A stretch of DNA of 64,000 nt from Sinorhizobium fredii USDA 205 (GTDB lineage: Bacteria > Pseudomonadota > Alphaproteobacteria > Rhizobiales > Rhizobiaceae): the NCBI RefSeq assembly GCF_001461695.1, contig NZ_AUTC01000077.1, positions 62,001 to 126,000 on the forward strand, given 5' to 3'. Positions 1 through 9,630 of this stretch are shown here, piece after piece. Positions within the stretch are counted from its first letter, which is position 1. Every line of letters starts with the position of its first letter. The position numbers and the translations under genes are program-made. The notes beneath the pieces were generated by a model, which did no database searches, was not told where the DNA came from, and saw only the letters and a program-made list of their open reading frames with translations.

Positions 1-1334
1 TCCGCGACAAGGTCGATCTGCCGAACTACGGAGAGTTCGACGAAAAGCGAGTCTTCGACGCGGGCGAGATGCCCGGGCCGGTGAATTTCCGCGGCATCCG
101 CATCGGCATCCCGATCTGCGAAGACATTTGGGGCGAGCTTGGCGTTTGCGAGACGCTCAAGGAAAGCGGCGCTGAAATCCTGCTCTCTCCGAACGGTTCG
201 CCCTATTATCGCGGCAAGGTCGATGTGCGCCATCAGATCGTCCTGAGGCAAGTCATAGAAACCGGCTTGCCGATGATCTATGCCAATCAGCTCGGCGGGC
301 AGGACGAACTGGTCTTCGACGGCGCAAGCTTCGGCTTCAATGCCGACCGCTCGCTCGCCTTCCAGATGAGCCAGTTCGAGGAGGCGCTGTCGATCTCCGA
401 GTGGACGCGGGGCGAGGACGGGTGGGTCTCGACAAACGGGCTGCAGTCGCGTCTACCGGAAAGCGACGAGGCGGACTATCGCGCCTGCATGCTGGGCTTT
501 CGCGACTACGTCAACAAGAACGGCTTCAAGAATGTTGTCCTTGGCCTTTCGGGCGGCATCGATTCGGCGATCTGCGCGGCGCTCGCGGTCGATGCGCTCG
601 GCGAGGAGCGTGTCCGCACGATCATGTTGCCCTACCGCTATACGTCGCAGGAATCGCTGAAGGACGCCGAAGCCTGCGCCAAGGCACTCGGCTGCCACTA
701 TGACGTGGTTGCGATCGAGGAGCCGGTCGAAGGTTTCCTCAATGCGCTCGCCGATACGTTCGAGGGGACCGAGTCGGGGATCACCGAGGAGAACCTGCAG
801 AGCCGCACCCGCGGAACGATCCTGATGGCGATCTCCAACAAATTCGGCTCGATGGTGGTCACCACCGGCAACAAATCGGAGATGTCGGTGGGCTATGCCA
901 CGCTCTACGGCGACATGAACGGCGGCTTCAACCCGATCAAGGACCTCTACAAGATGCAGGTCTATGGACTGTCGCGCTGGCGCAATGGTGCCGTGCCGCC
1001 GGGCGCGCTCGGTCCTTCCGGCGAAGTCATTCCGCAGAACATCATCGACAAGGCACCCTCGGCTGAACTCCGGCCCAACCAGACCGACCAGGACTCACTG
1101 CCGCCCTATCCGGTGCTCGACGATATTCTCGAGTGCCTGGTTGAGAGGGAACTGAGCACCGAGGAAATCGTCGCCCGCGGGCATGACGAGGCGACGGTCC
1201 ACCGGATCGAGCACCTGCTCTACATTGCCGAATACAAGCGCCGGCAGTCGGCGCCGGGCGTGAAAATCACCAAGAAGAATTTCGGCCGCGACCGGCGCTA
1301 TCCGATCACCAACCGCTTCCGCGACAGGGGCTAG
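1..1334 (+). CDS. nadE: Glutamine-dependent NAD+ synthetase, 3' part (5' end outside window)
   Basis: The reading frame is open from base 3, so the gene begins upstream of the window. The product makes NAD+ from nicotinic acid adenine dinucleotide, ATP and ammonia; the ammonia is released from glutamine by an N-terminal nitrilase-type amidase domain. The visible part holds the end of that domain (including the PICEDIWGE stretch with the catalytic-region Cys, and LLSPNGSPY) and then the synthetase domain with the ATP-pyrophosphatase loop GLSGGIDSA near nt 543-570. STTGNKSE-like substrate residues (TTGNKSEMSVGYATLYGD) follow near nt 860-910. The next gene starts 2 bases after the stop, so the two are probably translationally coupled. 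Confidence 0.95.
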   Translation, partial: RDKVDLPNYGEFDEKRVFDAGEMPGPVNFRGIRIGIPICEDIWGELGVCETLKESGAEILLSPNGSPYYRGKVDVRHQIVLRQVIETGLPMIYANQLGGQDELVFDGASFGFNADRSLAFQMSQFEEALSISEWTRGEDGWVSTNGLQSRLPESDEADYRACMLGFRDYVNKNGFKNVVLGLSGGIDSAICAALAVDALGEERVRTIMLPYRYTSQESLKDAEACAKALGCHYDVVAIEEPVEGFLNALADTFEGTESGITEENLQSRTRGTILMAISNKFGSMVVTTGNKSEMSVGYATLYGDMNGGFNPIKDLYKMQVYGLSRWRNGAVPPGALGPSGEVIPQNIIDKAPSAELRPNQTDQDSLPPYPVLDDILECLVERELSTEEIVARGHDEATVHRIEHLLYIAEYKRRQSAPGVKITKKNFGRDRRYPITNRFRDRG

Positions 1335-1336
1335 CG

Positions 1337-2164
1337 GTGCGCAGCTCGGTCGAGATCTTCGATGTTGCGACCGGCGAGGCGCGCGTCGTCTGGCAGACGG
1401 AGCGGCTCGTCGAGGCGCCGAACTGGTCGCCTGACGGCAAATTCCTCATCGTCAACGGCGACGGCAGGCTCTATCGGCTTGGTTTCGACGGCGCAGAGCC
1501 AACCGAGATCGACACCGGCTTTGCCTGCCAGTGCAACAATGATCACGGCATTTCGCCCGACGGCAGAACACTGGCGATCAGCGACAAGACCGAGTTCGGC
1601 AAGTCGGCGATCTACCTTCTGCCGATCGAAGGCAGCGCGCCGCGGCTGGTGACGGGAAATTTGCCGTCTTATTGGCACGGCTGGTCGCCCGACGGGCGGA
1701 CCTTGGCCTATTGCGGCATCCGCGACCAGGTCTTCGACATCTATACGATTTCGGTCGATGGCGGCGAGGAGCGGCGCCTGACGCATGGCGAGGGGCGCAA
1801 CGACGGTCCGGACTGGTCGCCGGATGGCGCGTGGATCTATTTCAATTCGAGCCGCACCGGCCGCATGCAGATCTGGCGGGTGAGGCCGGACGGCAGCGAT
1901 GTCCAGCGCATCACCGACAGCCCCTACGGCGACTGGTTCCCGCACCCGTCGCCGGATGGCAAGCATCTGCTGGTGCTTTCCTATGACGGCGAGGTCTTCG
2001 ACCACCCGCGCGATCTCGATGTGCGGATTCGGCTGATGGATCCACAGGGTGGCAATGCGCGTGTCCTCTTCGAGCTCTTCGGCGGGCAGGGCACGATGAA
2101 CGTCCCGAACTGGTCGCCAAGCGGCGATGCCTTCGCCTTCGTTCGCTATAGCCCGGCGTCCTGA
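1337..2164 (+). CDS. PD40/TolB-like beta-propeller protein
   Basis: A 275-residue protein starting with GTG two bases after the nadE stop. It contains six repeats of the W/x-S-P-D-G type (NWSPDGKF, GISPDGRT, GWSPDGRT, DWSPDGAW, PSPDGKH, NWSPSGDA), each about 40-45 residues apart. This is the signature of PD40/WD40-like beta-propellers as in the C-terminal half of TolB. No signal peptide is visible, so it is probably cytoplasmic rather than a true TolB. The propeller suggests protein or ligand binding, but the partner is unknown. Coupling to nadE is positional only and gives no clear functional link. Confidence 0.85.
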   Translation: MRSSVEIFDVATGEARVVWQTERLVEAPNWSPDGKFLIVNGDGRLYRLGFDGAEPTEIDTGFACQCNNDHGISPDGRTLAISDKTEFGKSAIYLLPIEGSAPRLVTGNLPSYWHGWSPDGRTLAYCGIRDQVFDIYTISVDGGEERRLTHGEGRNDGPDWSPDGAWIYFNSSRTGRMQIWRVRPDGSDVQRITDSPYGDWFPHPSPDGKHLLVLSYDGEVFDHPRDLDVRIRLMDPQGGNARVLFELFGGQGTMNVPNWSPSGDAFAFVRYSPAS

Positions 2165-2227
2165 CCCCGGGGTTCCGAAAACCGGAGCTTGCCTTGCCTT
2201 TCGCCGGCGCCTATGCCCATATGCGGC

Positions 2228-3172
<945 letters not shown>

Positions 3173-3204
3173 TTAAAGCGCGTCACATGTATTCACGCGG
3201 CGCG

Positions 3205-4340
3205 TCATTCATTCTGCAGCGGTTGATAGCGTGATCCCCGAGGGTTCTTGAGATCGATCGCGCTCTCTTCCTGCGGCAGAAAGGCGGGACCGACAACGCG
3301 AACCTTGCTGGTCGCCGGGTCGTAGGGGCGCTCTTCCGCCGGCTTTGCCGGCGACGGTGCGGTCGCCGGCGCATCGGTGCCTCTGATCGTTACGACGGAA
3401 GGGCTGACCACCGAAAGCTTCGTTCCTGATGCGGTGCTGTTGTCTTGATCTGCTGTGACCTTGGGAATCTGGCAGCCGCAGATACCGGGCGCGCCGACGC
3501 CGTGCGTGCGATAGGCGAGGCGTTGGGGAGCTCCGTATATGGCCTCCCGGTCGACGCGGAAACCATCTGCTCACTCTCCTCGGTGGCGAGGACGTGATAG
3601 TAGAGCTCCGTATCGGCGCCGGGGCATCGTGCCCGGCAAAGCTCGGTATCGCGTGCAAAATCGGCCGGCGTGGCGTTCGACGAAATCGGGAAAAACGCTC
3701 CGTCGCAGGTCCGCACGCACATGGTCCTGAAGCCGCCTGCCGGGCCGTTTTCCATGAACGTGAAATCGTCCGTCGGAGGGCCGTCAAACAGCAGCGGATA
3801 CTCTTCGCCGTCCGGTGGGTAATCTTCGAGGATGTTGCGTTGAACGTGAGCCTCTTCGAGGTTGGACCCGTCCTGGATCGTCTCGTCCCAATTGAGACCG
3901 GCTTCCCCCGAGCAACCGTTCAATTCCAAGGCGGCGAGGATTCGCCGGCGCATGTCGTCATTGCCTTTGGAAATCAAATGCTGGCGTTGCGCCTTGAGGG
4001 TGCGCAGATTGTGCTCCATCCGGACGATCGCATCGTCGAGTTCCGCACAGGCAGCCTCGTTTTCGCTGTCGATGTAGACGACCGAGTCATTGCTGCATGT
4101 CATGCGCCGCCGTTCGTTCTTGGCGCGGCGAATTTCGATGTTCTGGCGCGAAACCGCACCGGTGAAATCGCGGAGATTGGCGGTTGTGGTGAAGGCCGCC
4201 GGCAACTGCGCGAGGCGGGCGCTCAGGCGTTCGCAGACGCCGGTGGCGGAGGCTTGCGCGGTCATACCCAAGGCGAGCGGCAGCAAAGCTGCCGCATAGC
4301 GCATCATCCTTCGGGACGCCGTAGGTCGGAACACTGACAC
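3205..4340 (-). pseudogene. DUF2865 exported protein, interrupted by a frameshift near 3518
   Basis: The reading frame starts at 4340 with a signal peptide (hydrophobic stretch AALLPLALGMTAQASA). It runs through a DUF2865-type domain with paired cysteines (CVRTCDGAFFPIS, CRARCPGADTELYYH) to PYTELPNA at about 3520. The same frame then continues into an unrelated tail and stops at 3390. In a second frame the homologous C-terminus continues as AYRTHGVGAPGICGCQIP and ends with RVVGPAFLPQEESAIDL..., stopping at 3205. Adding one T to the coding strand near 3518 would give NAFAYRT and restore one protein. Whether this is a real mutation or a sequencing error cannot be told here. The gene is convergent with bluB; its function is unknown. 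Confidence 0.75.
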
Positions 4341-4501
4341 TCGTCTTTTCCTGCATTTCGCCCCACTGGTCGCGGGACAAGCCGGGGCGCCTTCCCTACA
4401 TCATACGATGTTGTCGTGGTGGCGCAACGACAAGACGGCGTTTGCGTTAATGCGTTTCGAAGCAGGAAAGGGCCGGGCCGAGGGAACGGCCCGGCGATCG
4501 A

Positions 4502-5146
4502 TCACGCCGCCCTTGCGGTCTCGAGCGACATGGGCCGGTCGAGCACGGTGCCCTCGATGGCGGCAACGGCCTTCATTGTTTGAAGCAGACTTCTCGACAC
4601 TTCCCAGGCGATGGCGACCGCGTAGACATTGCCGATCCTCTGCGGCTCGGCAATGCGTTCGCCCGGGCACCCCATCCGGCGGAACATCCGCTCCAGGAAG
4701 ACGTCGGTGACGGTGACGATGTGGCTGACGCCGGAGGCAAGGCCCAATTCTCCGACCCCGCACATAAGCTCGGCGGCGGCGACCGTCACCTGGTTCGAAG
4801 ACCGGTCCTGGGAGATATCCGGTTCGATGCAGAAGCGGCTCGATTCCCATACCGAAGCGCTGCGGATTTCCGGGTTTCCGCCGAGCAGGATCGGGAAGGT
4901 GTCGTCCAGCATGTTCGGTCCGAGCGTCGGCAGGAGTCTGAGCGAACCGCGCAGCTTTCCGGTCTCCGGCGAGTAGGACATCACATAGAGTGGATTGGCC
5001 TTGTCGTAGTGGTCGATTTCCCAGTTGCCCTCGGTCTTGACATCCCATTTCAAGAAGTCATGGAAGACGCGCTTGCGCAGCCGGAACATTTCGTCGATGG
5101 CCTGCGGGTGTTGTCCGCGAGCGTTTCCGTTCACTATCCTGATCAT
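4502..5146 (-). CDS. sinI: Acyl-homoserine-lactone synthase (LuxI family)
   Basis: SinI makes N-acyl-homoserine lactone quorum signals from S-adenosylmethionine and acyl-ACP; the S. meliloti enzyme makes long-chain forms (established knowledge). The start at 5146 gives 214 residues (MIRIVNGN...), with GGAG about 7 bases upstream. The invariant LuxI residues are all present at canonical positions: R24, F28, W34, D45, D48, R70, E101 and R104 (the last two in WESSRFC). Its regulator sinR lies immediately upstream on the same strand, separated by about 150 bp that contain a palindromic operator and two hairpins. The symbol rests on family and on the sinR-sinI-dme-bluB neighbourhood. Confidence 0.93.
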   Translation of the reverse strand: MIRIVNGNARGQHPQAIDEMFRLRKRVFHDFLKWDVKTEGNWEIDHYDKANPLYVMSYSPETGKLRGSLRLLPTLGPNMLDDTFPILLGGNPEIRSASVWESSRFCIEPDISQDRSSNQVTVAAAELMCGVGELGLASGVSHIVTVTDVFLERMFRRMGCPGERIAEPQRIGNVYAVAIAWEVSRSLLQTMKAVAAIEGTVLDRPMSLETARAA

Positions 5147-5205
5147 CTTTCGCTCCATCGTTTTTGCGCGATGGAGCGATGCTGTCAGGCTCGGGCGACA
5201 CATGT

Positions 5206-5225
5206 AACTGTCGGTAGTGACAGTT
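5206..5225 (-). promoter_or_regulatory. Palindromic lux-box-like operator upstream of sinI
   Basis: A perfect 20-bp inverted repeat, AACTGTC-N6-GACAGTT, lies 60-79 bases upstream of the sinI start codon. Length and symmetry fit a LuxR-family binding site. With sinR as the adjacent gene, SinR (or another LuxR protein such as ExpR) is the likely ligand. The assignment is inference from symmetry and position. Confidence 0.65.
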
Positions 5226-5240
5226 CAGTTCGGCGAAATT

Positions 5241-5281
5241 CCCCACGAGATTTGTGGGGTTTCCGGGGTGATTTCGACCCC
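5241..5281 (-). terminator. Two tandem hairpins between sinR and sinI
   Basis: Two short perfect stems lie between the sinR stop and the sinI operator: CCCCAC/GTGGGG at 5241-5259 and GGGGT/ACCCC at 5265-5281, each with a 7-base loop. Neither is followed by a strong T run on the minus strand. They may weakly terminate or stabilise the sinR transcript, separating it from the regulated sinI promoter. Confidence 0.45.
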
Positions 5282-5299
5282 AGATGGTAAATCCACCTG

Positions 5300-6052
5300 T
5301 CAGATGGTGGGGATCAACGCATGGCGCACCGCCTGCGCAACCGCTTGCGTGTTGGAGACGACATTGAGCTTGCGGCGCGCATTGCTCATGAAGAAGCGGA
5401 CCGTGCGTTCGGAAATGCCGAGGATCGTCGCAATTTCCCAATAGCTTTTGCCGGCTGCCGACCAGGTCAGGACCTCCGTCTCCCGGCTGGTCAATCGCGT
5501 GTCGCGCTCGTCGATCGCATCTGCCATCGCCTGCTCGAGCATCGACGCATGAAAAAGATTGGCTGCCAGTTGGAAGTCGCGCAGATGGCATCGGCGATAC
5601 TCGGACCATTCCGTCGACGACATGTTGCCGCTGATTGCCAGGAGTGCCATGCGCCCGGCCGGCGAAGGCAGCGGCAGGGCGACGCCTTCCGTGGACAAGC
5701 CGATGTCCTCGGCCGCCTCAAAGAGCGGCTCGCATTCCGGAAAGCGGCGGCGTGCGGTCGCCCATTCCACCGGCCTCACGCCGCCAAGTGCAAGCCGGAG
5801 GATCGGATCGATCCGGTGAAGGCCACGGGAGAGATAGAGCTCCTCGGCATAGGCTCCGAAGGTGTGATGCAGGCGGCAGACCTTGAGCCCGTCGGCGGTC
5901 GGTTCCGCTTCGAGATAGAGCAGATGCGCGATATCGAACGTGCGACGCATCAAGGCGAAGAATTGCTGCGGGTCCGCGCACCCGCGATACTCCACGATAT
6001 CCAGCAGATCGAGGACAGCCTGTTGATTAGTCATGCCGTAACACCGATTCAT
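5300..6052 (-). CDS. sinR: LuxR-family quorum-sensing regulator
   Basis: A 250-residue LuxR-type regulator. Residues about 20-165 form the autoinducer-binding domain, with conserved aromatic and acidic residues (HLLYLEA, DPILRLA, EWATARRRF). The C-terminal GerE helix-turn-helix (LTSRETEVLTWSAAGKSYWEIATILG then ISERTVRFFMSNARRKL, about residues 185-235) binds DNA. It sits directly upstream of sinI in the same direction, as in S. meliloti, where SinR is needed for sinI expression (established knowledge). The start could also be the second ATG at 6034; the first is preceded by AGGGG at very short spacing, so the exact N-terminus is uncertain. Confidence 0.93.
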   Translation of the reverse strand: MNRCYGMTNQQAVLDLLDIVEYRGCADPQQFFALMRRTFDIAHLLYLEAEPTADGLKVCRLHHTFGAYAEELYLSRGLHRIDPILRLALGGVRPVEWATARRRFPECEPLFEAAEDIGLSTEGVALPLPSPAGRMALLAISGNMSSTEWSEYRRCHLRDFQLAANLFHASMLEQAMADAIDERDTRLTSRETEVLTWSAAGKSYWEIATILGISERTVRFFMSNARRKLNVVSNTQAVAQAVRHALIPTI

Positions 6053-6206
6053 GCCCCTAGAATAAACATGGTTTAGCCCGGCGGTTATTGTCTAGTGCTA
6101 TATTTCGTAATCGGTGCAACTCTTTGGACGAAATCAATCCATGGTTGCATTTCCGGGGCGGGTGGCCAGCGAATCGCCTAAAGCGCGATAGCCCAAAGGC
6201 CATTCC

Positions 6207-8519
6207 TCAAGCGGGATGGCTCGCCTCGACCACTGCAAGAGCCGCCATGTTGACGACACCGCGGGACGTGACTGACGGCGACAGGATATGCGCCGGCAGC
6301 GCCGAGCCCAGCAGGATCGGGCCGACATGGAGGCTATCGGTCATCGTCTTGACCACGCCGAGGGTGATGTTGGCGGCATCGAGATTGGGGAAGACGAGCA
6401 GGTTGGCTTCGCCCTTCAGCGTGCTGTTCGGCATCACCCGCTCGCGCAGCGTTTCGGAGATCGCAGCGTCGCCGTGCATCTCGCCATCGACCTCGAGGTC
6501 GGGTGCGAGCTCGCGGACGAGCTTGAGCGCGGCGCGCATCTTGGCGGCGCTTTCGGAATCGCGCGATCCGAAGTTCGAATGCGACACGAGGGCAGCGTGC
6601 GGCGTGATGCCGAAGCGGCGAATCTCGCCCGCCGCCATCACGGTGGTCTGGGCGATCTCTTCGGCGCTCGGGTTGTAGCTCACATAGGTGTCGGTGAAGA
6701 AAGTCGCGCCGCGCTGCGAGATCAACAGGCTAAGCGCCGAGAAATCGAGTACGCCCGGCTTCTTGCCGATGATCTGCGAAACGTCGCGCAGGTGACGACT
6801 ATAGCGTCCCTCAACGCCGCAGATCAAAGCATCCGCTTCACCGCGCTTGACCGCCAGCGCACCAATCACGGTCGTGTTGGTGCGCACGATGGTGCGGGCG
6901 GCTTCCGGGATGACGCCGAGGCGGCCGACCAGGGCGAAGTAATCGTCGACATAGTCGCGATAGCGCGGATCGCCTTCCGGGTTGACCACCTCGAAGTCGA
7001 CATCGGGACGGATTCTCAGGCCATAACGACGCAGGCGGGTTTCGATGATCTGCGGGCGGCCGATCAGGATCGGCTTGGCCGTGCCTTCTTCGAGAAGCAC
7101 CTGGGCGGCGCGCAACACCCGCTCGTCTTCCCCTTCGGCGAAGATCACGCGGTTCTTCGGGGCGTTCTTGGCCGCCGCGAAGACCGGCTTCATGATGAAG
7201 CCGGAGCGGAAGACGAAGCGATTGAGCTTATCGAGATAGGCGTCGAAATCCTGGATCGGACGGGTGGCAACGCCGCTTTCGGCGGCAGCCTTGGCAACGG
7301 CCGGGGCGATGCGCAGGATCAACCGCTGGTCGAAGGGCGAGGGGATGAGATAGTCGGGTCCGAAGACCGGCGTTTCCCCTGAATAGGCACGGGCCGCGAC
7401 ATCCGATGGTTCTTCGCGCGCCAGGCCGGCGATCGCCCGGACCGCCGCCATCTTCATCTCTTCGTTGATGGTGCGGGCGCCGCAATCGAGTGCGCCGCGG
7501 AAGATGTGCGGGAAGCAGAGAACGTTGTTGACCTGGTTCGGGAAGTCCGAGCGCCCGGTGCAGATCATCGCGTCCGGCCGCGCGGCACGAGCCACTTCCG
7601 GCATGATTTCCGGCGTCGGGTTGGCGAGCGCCATGATCAGCGGCTTTTCGGCCATCTGGGCGAGCAGTTCGGGCTTGAGGACGCCGGCGGCCGAAAGCCC
7701 CAGGAACACGTCGGCGCCGCCGATGCTGTCGGCAAGTACGCGATTGGCGCTGTCCTGCGCGTAGACGGATTTCCATTCGTCCATCAGGACCTCGCGGCCC
7801 TTATAGACGAGGCCCTCGAGGTCGTGAACCCAGATATTTTCGCGCTTGGCGCCGAGGATGACGAGGAGGTTGAGGCAGGCCAGCGCCGCCGCCCCGGCGC
7901 CCGAGGCGACGATCTTCGCCTTGGCAATGTCCTTGCCAGCGAGTTCCAGGCCGTTCAGAACGGCGGCGGCGACGATGATCGCCGTTCCATGCTGGTCGTC
8001 GTGGAAGACCGGGATCTCCATCTTCTCGCGCAGCTGCCGCTCGACTTCGAAGCACTCCGGCGCCTTGATGTCCTCGAGATTGATGCCGCCGAAGGTCGGC
8101 TCGAGGGCGGAAACCACGTCGACCATGCGTTCGACGGTCGGAGCATCGATCTCGATATCGAAAACGTCGATGCCGGCGAACTTCTTGAAGAGGACGGCTT
8201 TTCCTTCCATCACCGGCTTGGAGGCGAGGGGGCCGATATTGCCGAGGCCGAGCACGGCCGTGCCGTTCGATACGACCGCGACGAGATTGGCGCGCGCCGT
8301 GAAATCCGCGGCGCTCTCCGGATTGTCCCTGATGGCGAGGCAGGGCGCGGCGACGCCCGGCGAATAGGCAAGCGCCAGATCGCGCTGGTTGCCGAGCGGC
8401 TTGGTGGGCTGGATTTCGAGCTTGCCGGGGCGAGGGTAGCGATGGAAGAAAAGTGCCTGCTGGTCGATATCTCCGCTTGCCGGAGCCGCTTCAGGTTTCG
8501 CTTTGTCGCCCGTGGTCAT
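6207..8519 (-). CDS. dme: NAD-dependent malic enzyme with C-terminal phosphotransacetylase-like domain
   Basis: The enzyme oxidatively decarboxylates malate to pyruvate and feeds acetyl-CoA supply when cells live on C4-dicarboxylates; DME is required for nitrogen fixation in S. meliloti (established knowledge). The start at 8519 (MTTGDKAK) gives 770 residues, the length remembered for DME; the open frame upstream of it is spurious. The malic enzyme part (about 20-420) has [28 protein letters not shown], the metal-binding EDIKAPECF and the nucleotide fold [10 protein letters not shown]. The rest (about 440-770) resembles phosphate acetyltransferase ([35 protein letters not shown]). In this family that domain is regulatory rather than catalytic. 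NAD rather than NADP preference is inferred from similarity. Confidence 0.95.
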   Translation of the reverse strand: MTTGDKAKPEAAPASGDIDQQALFFHRYPRPGKLEIQPTKPLGNQRDLALAYSPGVAAPCLAIRDNPESAADFTARANLVAVVSNGTAVLGLGNIGPLASKPVMEGKAVLFKKFAGIDVFDIEIDAPTVERMVDVVSALEPTFGGINLEDIKAPECFEVERQLREKMEIPVFHDDQHGTAIIVAAAVLNGLELAGKDIAKAKIVASGAGAAALACLNLLVILGAKRENIWVHDLEGLVYKGREVLMDEWKSVYAQDSANRVLADSIGGADVFLGLSAAGVLKPELLAQMAEKPLIMALANPTPEIMPEVARAARPDAMICTGRSDFPNQVNNVLCFPHIFRGALDCGARTINEEMKMAAVRAIAGLAREEPSDVAARAYSGETPVFGPDYLIPSPFDQRLILRIAPAVAKAAAESGVATRPIQDFDAYLDKLNRFVFRSGFIMKPVFAAAKNAPKNRVIFAEGEDERVLRAAQVLLEEGTAKPILIGRPQIIETRLRRYGLRIRPDVDFEVVNPEGDPRYRDYVDDYFALVGRLGVIPEAARTIVRTNTTVIGALAVKRGEADALICGVEGRYSRHLRDVSQIIGKKPGVLDFSALSLLISQRGATFFTDTYVSYNPSAEEIAQTTVMAAGEIRRFGITPHAALVSHSNFGSRDSESAAKMRAALKLVRELAPDLEVDGEMHGDAAISETLRERVMPNSTLKGEANLLVFPNLDAANITLGVVKTMTDSLHVGPILLGSALPAHILSPSVTSRGVVNMAALAVVEASHPA

Positions 8520-8697
8520 GCCGTCACATCCCTGTTTCTGGATGGGGGCCTTTTGGCACGATTTCCCGCCCGCGTACAGTTTCACGACAGCGCTTTTCCT
8601 TCTGCGCGATCCGGCGCGCCGAATTTCGGTGTCATCTTCCTGAAACACGAGTCTGGTTTTGACGAGATGAAACAAGGCTCGAGAAGGCGAGGATCGC

Positions 8698-9537
8698 ATG
8701 GTTGCGGCATCGGGATCTCAACAGAATTCGGTTCGGAAATTGCGGACGCTGTTCATCTCCGACGTCCATCTGGGCTCGAAGGCGGCCAAGACGGACTACC
8801 TGATCGATTTCCTGCGCCACCACGAGGCCGAAACCATCATTCTCGTCGGCGACATTGTCGACGGTTGGCGGCTTAAGCGCAGCTGGTACTGGCCGCAGTC
8901 CTGCAACGACGTGGTCCAGAAGCTGCTGCGCAAGGCGCGCAAGGGGTCGCGCGTCATCTACATCCCTGGCAATCACGACGAGTTCATGAGGGATTTCCCG
9001 GGCGTCCACTTTGGCGGCATCGAGGTCGCGGCACGCCACATGCATCGGGGAGCGGATGGGCGCAACTACCTCGTCCTGCATGGCGACGAATTCGATGTCG
9101 TCGTGCGCAACGCGCGCGTGCTCGCCTATCTCGGCGACTGGGCATACGACACGGCAATCGCCATCAATATCGGCCTTGCCGCCATTCGCCGCCGCCTCGG
9201 CATGCCCTATTGGTCGTTCTCGTCCTGGGCGAAGCTGCAGGTCAAGCACGCGGTGAACTTCATCGGAGAGTTCCAGAAAGTCGTCGCCGACGAGGCCCGC
9301 CGGCATCACGCCCAGGGTGTTATCTGCGGCCATATCCACCATGCAGTGATCGAGGACATCGACGAGATCCGCTACATCAATACGGGCGATTGGGTCGAAA
9401 GCTGCACGGCGATCGCCGAGCACTTCGACGGCACGATGGAACTGATCACGTGGCATAGCCTGCGCGGCGGCGCGGCGGCGGCGGAGATCTCGGCCGATGA
9501 ATTGCCGGCGAGGCTCGCTGCTCCGCAGGCGGCGTGA
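8698..9537 (+). CDS. LpxH-like metallophosphoesterase (UDP-2,3-diacylglucosamine diphosphatase family)
   Basis: A 279-residue calcineurin-type phosphoesterase with the full metal-site series: FISDVHLGS (D-x-H), LVGDIVDGW (GD), IPGNHDEF (GNHD/E), LHGDEFD and CGHIHHA (GH). Database-style naming would place it in the UDP-2,3-diacylglucosamine diphosphatase family, which acts in lipid A synthesis. Many alphaproteobacteria use LpxI for that step, so the actual substrate is open. It is divergent from dme with about 180 bp between the start codons, which must hold both promoters. The final 30 residues are Ala-rich and probably unstructured. Confidence 0.8.
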   Translation: MVAASGSQQNSVRKLRTLFISDVHLGSKAAKTDYLIDFLRHHEAETIILVGDIVDGWRLKRSWYWPQSCNDVVQKLLRKARKGSRVIYIPGNHDEFMRDFPGVHFGGIEVAARHMHRGADGRNYLVLHGDEFDVVVRNARVLAYLGDWAYDTAIAINIGLAAIRRRLGMPYWSFSSWAKLQVKHAVNFIGEFQKVVADEARRHHAQGVICGHIHHAVIEDIDEIRYINTGDWVESCTAIAEHFDGTMELITWHSLRGGAAAAEISADELPARLAAPQAA

Positions 9538-9630
9538 AATCGCGATTCTCGCTCCAAGTGGCTAAAACTAGCGGCTGGCGAGCCGGCGGCCACTCGTGCT
9601 AGAGCTGGCACACAGCCATCAGGTTCTCCC

